From: Lachnospiraceae bacterium
GTDB lineage: Bacteria; Bacillota_A; Clostridia; Lachnospirales; Lachnospiraceae
Length of the DNA: 23,935 nucleotides
Direction of reading: 5' to 3'
Assembly (NCBI GenBank): GCA_017620975.1
Contig: JAGAUD010000034.1
Location: 1 to 23,935, forward strand
The notes beneath the pieces are model-generated. The model worked only from the letters and a program-made list of their open reading frames with translations, was not told the origin of the DNA and did no database searches. This document shows positions 23,907-23,935 of the stretch, in pieces (the stretch's first letter is position 1; every line of letters starts with the position of its first letter). Both the position numbers and the translations under genes were made by a program.

Positions 23907-23935
23907 ATTATATGCACTTATATGTTCACAGCGAA
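23907..23935 (-). promoter_or_regulatory. Possible promoter of ychF at the window edge
   Basis: The minus strand has a perfect TATAAT (23907-23912). At 17 bp upstream stands TTCGCT (23930-23935), only 3 of 6 matches to the -35 consensus and cut by the window end. It would give a leader of about 90 bases holding the repeats and hairpin. Confidence 0.35.

Overview
The window looks like a chromosomal core region of an endospore-forming, Gram-positive Clostridia, most like Lachnospiraceae. The evidence is the division and cell wall (dcw) cluster linked to spoIIGA-sigE and sigG, an NrdR-YqeG-AroE-shikimate kinase block, a DUF5688-like protein, clostridial ribosome binding sites (GGAGG) and A/T-rich intergenic DNA with strong sigma-A promoters. 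Almost every gene is on the minus strand; sigG is the only gene on the plus strand. I see no insertion sequence, prophage, CRISPR array or tRNA.

Right to left, in the direction of transcription, the layout is as follows. (1) 23.8-21.7 kb holds ychF-lgt, closed by a strong terminator. (2) 21.66-10.95 kb holds the dcw operon mraZ-rsmH-ftsL-pbpB-spoVD-murD-ftsW-murA-ftsQ. It starts from a TTGTCA-17-TAAAAT promoter followed by four 10-bp-spaced MraZ boxes, and its genes are tightly packed or overlapping. Compared with the Bacillus subtilis order, murE, mraY, murG, murB and ftsA are missing here. (3) 10.9-9.4 kb holds ftsZ with its own promoter, a probable TTG start and its own terminator. (4) 9.36-7.67 kb holds spoIIGA-sigE behind a region with two Spo0A-box-like sites, which resembles the spoIIG promoter. 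(5) 7.67-6.74 kb is a two-gene unit (unknown small protein plus VanZ-like membrane protein) between sigE and sigG. (6) sigG (+) and a ylmC/ymxH-type gene (-) diverge from a 170-bp region with candidate sigma-G/F promoters on both strands. (7) 5.5-2.27 kb is an operon nrdR - small membrane protein - yqeG - aroE - fused aroK/aroQ. (8) efp and a DUF5688-like gene follow as separate units. (9) The left edge carries two tandem sigma-A promoters with A-tract upstream elements and a noncoding leader running out of the window. This is most simply the start of an rRNA (or other stable RNA) operon.

MraZ and RsmH head the dcw operon. FtsL, FtsQ, the two class B penicillin-binding proteins and FtsW form the septal peptidoglycan machinery, MurA and MurD make precursor, and FtsZ forms the ring. 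The same ring and septum are used at sporulation, when Spo0A is expected to switch on spoIIGA-sigE (mother cell) and SigG acts in the forespore. The aro block gives consecutive shikimate pathway steps.

The most interesting items are the six-unit aromatic pentapeptide array in the FtsZ linker, the in-frame AroK-AroQ fusion with an internal ribosome binding site, the regulatory DNA of spoIIG, sigG and mraZ, the KTG-to-KTA change in the second PBP, the three-unit octapeptide tail of the first PBP, and the pruned dcw cluster. No wholly new multi-gene system is evident.
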